A DNA stretch of 8,268 nucleotides from Kiritimatiellia bacterium (GTDB lineage: Bacteria > Verrucomicrobiota > Kiritimatiellia > RFP12 > DVOR01): assembly GCA_017457555.1 (NCBI GenBank), contig JAFTHG010000116.1:1-8268 (forward strand). Direction: 5' to 3'. Below are positions 5,885 through 8,268 of the stretch, one piece after another (within the stretch, counting starts at the first letter, position 1; every line of letters begins with the position of its first letter). The notes beneath the pieces are model-generated. The model ran no database searches. It worked only from the letters and a program-made list of their open reading frames with translations, and was not told the origin of the DNA. The position numbers were made by a program, and so were the translations under genes.

Positions 5885-8268
5885 ATGCCTACCCTTAACC
5901 GTCATTTTATTGGAACAGACAACGCAACACCGGAATTAATCGTCCGCTGGTGCCAACAGCAGTGGCCAACCCACTTGCCTTCGGGGTTACTTTTCTGCGT
6001 ACCGACATCTTTGGCAATGCGCCGTCTGCGCGATGCACTTACTCGCGCCTACCACGCATTTCATGGCGTTCGCTTCACCCTTCCTGCAGGCTTAGTAACA
6101 TACTTTATGTCACGGACGATGTCAGACATCGCGACACCAACCGAACAACTCAGTGCCTGGGATAAGGTTTTTGACTGGTTACAAACTGAAGACGCCCAAA
6201 ATCTTGTTGCAACCTGGTTGTTTCCCGGTGAAAAAGCATGGCTGAGTCGTCCTGCCGCCCGTTATGCTATTGCACAACGATTCATTACACTCCGTGCCAC
6301 GTTGGCAGAGGCTGTGCTTGATTTTACCTCAACTGCACAGCATCCCCAAACGCAACTTCTTGAGTCGCGGGAGCGTAACCGCTGGGCTGCGCTTGAAGCG
6401 TTGGAAGCCAAATATCGCGAAACGCTTTCAACGGCAGGCTTGGTTGATCCGACCGATGTACAACTTGCCTGTTTCCAAAATCCAACGCCACAATCAATTG
6501 AGTCCCAAGCTGATTGGCGGTTAATCGTTGCCTGTGTGCCCGACATTATGCCGGCACTTTCAAAATTATTTGAAGCTGCTCCTGTATGTGACATTCTCAT
6601 TCAAGCGGAAGAAGCAAACGCCGATGCCTTCACAAACATCGGTGCACCAGCGCCAGCGTATTGGCAACATACGCCCCTTCATCTTCCGGATACGGCTATC
6701 CAAATCGCAGAAAATCCTGCCGATGAAGCCCATTGCATTGAACACTTTTTGACACAAAGCGGCAGCCTTAATCCTGCAGACATCTGTCTTGGAGTGCTCA
6801 ACCATGAGGTAATGCCGACCCTAACAAGTACCTTTGCGACTCATGACATCCAGATTTTTGAACCAGACCCCATCCGGCTAACCGATCAGCCTGCGGTGCG
6901 CTTGTTGCAAACGCTCTTCCAACTCCATCAAGAGAGCCGCATCGATTTTATTCGTCCCCTGTTATCCTCTTCCGAGGTTACAAACCTCTTCGACACATCG
7001 TATACGCAATTGCGTACCGACTATAACGAACTGATCGAACAACATCAGCCGACTACGCTTCAGGATGCCCTCCAATTCACTCCAGAAGACGCCCCACTCC
7101 ATGCGCTGTTAATGAAGATTCAACAGTGGCTTCATCAGATTCATGCGGATCCCAGCGAAGGGTCCCGTGCAATCCTAACCGAATTATTCGGAGCGGCACA
7201 TGCAGATCCTGTTAAGCATGCGATCCTGTTTTCTACGCTTGAAACGTTGCAACAACTCTTTCAGGAAATTTCCACCATCCGCTTACCCGATACGCAACCA
7301 TCGATAGCACTGCTAGATGCACGTCTGCGTCAAATCACGCTTCATCCTATTCGTGGTGCCTCTGACTGTTCTTATGAAGGGCGTCTTGAGATTTTATGGT
7401 CTTCAGCCAAGGTTTTCGTATTTTCAGGTTTGAATGAGGGCCTCTTCCCCGACACTACGTTTGAAGATGCGTTCCTGCCAAATCACTTCCGAACACAGCT
7501 TGGATTACGCGCAGACCACACGCGAATCGCACGTGACGCTTATCTACTTGAAACCCTCTGTAAACGCATCCCGGAAAGGAATATTCTCCTGATCTGCAGT
7601 CGCATCAATCAAGGGGGCGAATGGTTAAAACCCTCCCGTCTTTTCTTCCAGTGTACACCCGAACAACGTAAAGCACGCGTTCAAAAGCTTTTTTTAGAGG
7701 CCCCTACTAAAACTGTGCCGTTAGGAGCCACATCAGCAATCAAACTTACCTCTGCGTTAGACACTTGGGCTGAACAGCCACAGATTAAGCGTCTGTCAGC
7801 CTCGGCGATTCGCACATTCTTAACCGCTCCAATTGATTTTTGGATTCAATATGTCTTAAAACTCAAGGACACATCGCCTCTGCCAAGCGGCGTCCCTGAG
7901 AATCTGTTTGGCACGTTAATCCATAGCACATTAGAGCAACTTCCAAAGGTCAAAAGTGCTGATCCAACAGAAATTGAAGCGTTTTTAGTAGCGACCTTTA
8001 CTGAGTTATTTGCCCAACAGTATGGCACGTCCCCGAATACAGAATTGCTTGCCGTTCGGCGTGCAGGAATAAAACGTCTTCAAAGCGCTGCTCAATGTGA
8101 AGCAGAATCCCGGTTGCAAGGTTGGGAGACCCACTATATTGAAGGAAACACCCGAAATACTTCCTGGGAAGTAACATTAGATGTTGATGGTCGCCCGATT
8201 ACCCTTTATGGGAAAATCGATCGCATTGATTATAATGCCTCCACTGGAACGTGGCGTATCATTGACTA
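5885..8268 (+). CDS. AddB/RexB-like PD-(D/E)XK exonuclease family protein, 3' end cut by window edge
   Basis: The frame is open from the ATG at 5885 to the window end (794 residues visible). The N-terminal part (LLFCVPTSLAMRRLRDAL, about 40-57) resembles the degenerate helicase region of AddB-type proteins, but I see no Walker A motif in it. VFVFSGLNEGLFP (510-522), then a segment like LPNHFRTQLGLRADHTRIARDAYLL and a later KPSRLFF, is characteristic of this family. The nuclease domain begins at LSASAIRTFLTAPIDFW (637-653), with FGTLIH (His680) and GKIDRID (Asp779); IID at 792-794 should be followed by the Tyr-Lys of the catalytic motif just outside the window. AddAB processes double-strand ends for RecA loading, which fits the shared cluster with recN. 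The usual first iron-sulfur Cys (CP after the helix) is Ala648 here. A weak GGA lies before the start, and reinitiation after the hexokinase stop is likely. Confidence 0.85.
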   Translation, partial: MPTLNRHFIGTDNATPELIVRWCQQQWPTHLPSGLLFCVPTSLAMRRLRDALTRAYHAFHGVRFTLPAGLVTYFMSRTMSDIATPTEQLSAWDKVFDWLQTEDAQNLVATWLFPGEKAWLSRPAARYAIAQRFITLRATLAEAVLDFTSTAQHPQTQLLESRERNRWAALEALEAKYRETLSTAGLVDPTDVQLACFQNPTPQSIESQADWRLIVACVPDIMPALSKLFEAAPVCDILIQAEEANADAFTNIGAPAPAYWQHTPLHLPDTAIQIAENPADEAHCIEHFLTQSGSLNPADICLGVLNHEVMPTLTSTFATHDIQIFEPDPIRLTDQPAVRLLQTLFQLHQESRIDFIRPLLSSSEVTNLFDTSYTQLRTDYNELIEQHQPTTLQDALQFTPEDAPLHALLMKIQQWLHQIHADPSEGSRAILTELFGAAHADPVKHAILFSTLETLQQLFQEISTIRLPDTQPSIALLDARLRQITLHPIRGASDCSYEGRLEILWSSAKVFVFSGLNEGLFPDTTFEDAFLPNHFRTQLGLRADHTRIARDAYLLETLCKRIPERNILLICSRINQGGEWLKPSRLFFQCTPEQRKARVQKLFLEAPTKTVPLGATSAIKLTSALDTWAEQPQIKRLSASAIRTFLTAPIDFWIQYVLKLKDTSPLPSGVPENLFGTLIHSTLEQLPKVKSADPTEIEAFLVATFTELFAQQYGTSPNTELLAVRRAGIKRLQSAAQCEAESRLQGWETHYIEGNTRNTSWEVTLDVDGRPITLYGKIDRIDYNASTGTWRIID

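Noticed and set aside
5950..6805. Several 70-110 codon open frames on both strands
   Set aside because: They all lie within the continuous AddB-like frame from 5885 and show no family features.
1..8268. CRISPR array, tRNA, rRNA, insertion sequence or phage genes
   Set aside because: I saw no regularly spaced repeats, cloverleaf-like sequence, terminal inverted repeats or transposase/integrase motifs.

Overview
The window is bacterial chromosomal DNA: about 50% G+C by eye, densely coded, with short intergenic gaps and Shine-Dalgarno and sigma-70-like signals. It holds two divergent transcription units separated by a 255-bp control region. The genes look like housekeeping and repair genes. I see no mobile element, CRISPR array, tRNA or rRNA.

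Left, minus strand (1141 down to 1): efp (elongation factor P), then after 25 bases a membrane-anchored TPR protein that runs off the left edge. A clean promoter (TTGACG, 17-bp spacer, TATACT) sits just upstream of efp. Its predicted start gives a 5' leader of about 35 bases.

Middle (1142-1396): the divergent promoter region. The efp side has a strong promoter and a ribosome binding site. The recN side has only extended -10-like candidates and no Shine-Dalgarno sequence. One candidate lies so close to the recN ATG that the mRNA could be leaderless, and it overlaps a 15-bp inverted repeat.

Right, plus strand (1397 to 8268): a tightly packed cluster of four genes. They are recN (SMC-like double-strand-break repair ATPase), aroKB (shikimate kinase fused to 3-dehydroquinate synthase), a eukaryotic-type hexokinase, and a large AddB/RexB-like PD-(D/E)XK nuclease gene cut by the right edge just before its last catalytic motif. 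The junctions are 8 bases apart, a 29-base overlap, and 3 bases apart, so co-transcription is likely. Two recombination genes therefore bracket two carbon-metabolism genes. AddB-type proteins work with an AddA helicase-nuclease, so addA may follow just beyond the window.

The source cannot be fixed from sequence reading alone. The AroKB fusion and the hexokinase-fold kinase (instead of a short bacterial glucokinase) are unlike typical Proteobacteria or Firmicutes. I lean towards the Lentisphaerae/Kiritimatiellae/Verrucomicrobiota group or a similar lineage, with low confidence. I found no convincing undescribed system. The most notable points are the mixed repair/metabolism operon, the AddB-like protein lacking both a visible Walker A motif and the usual first iron-sulfur cysteine, and the possibly leaderless recN start.
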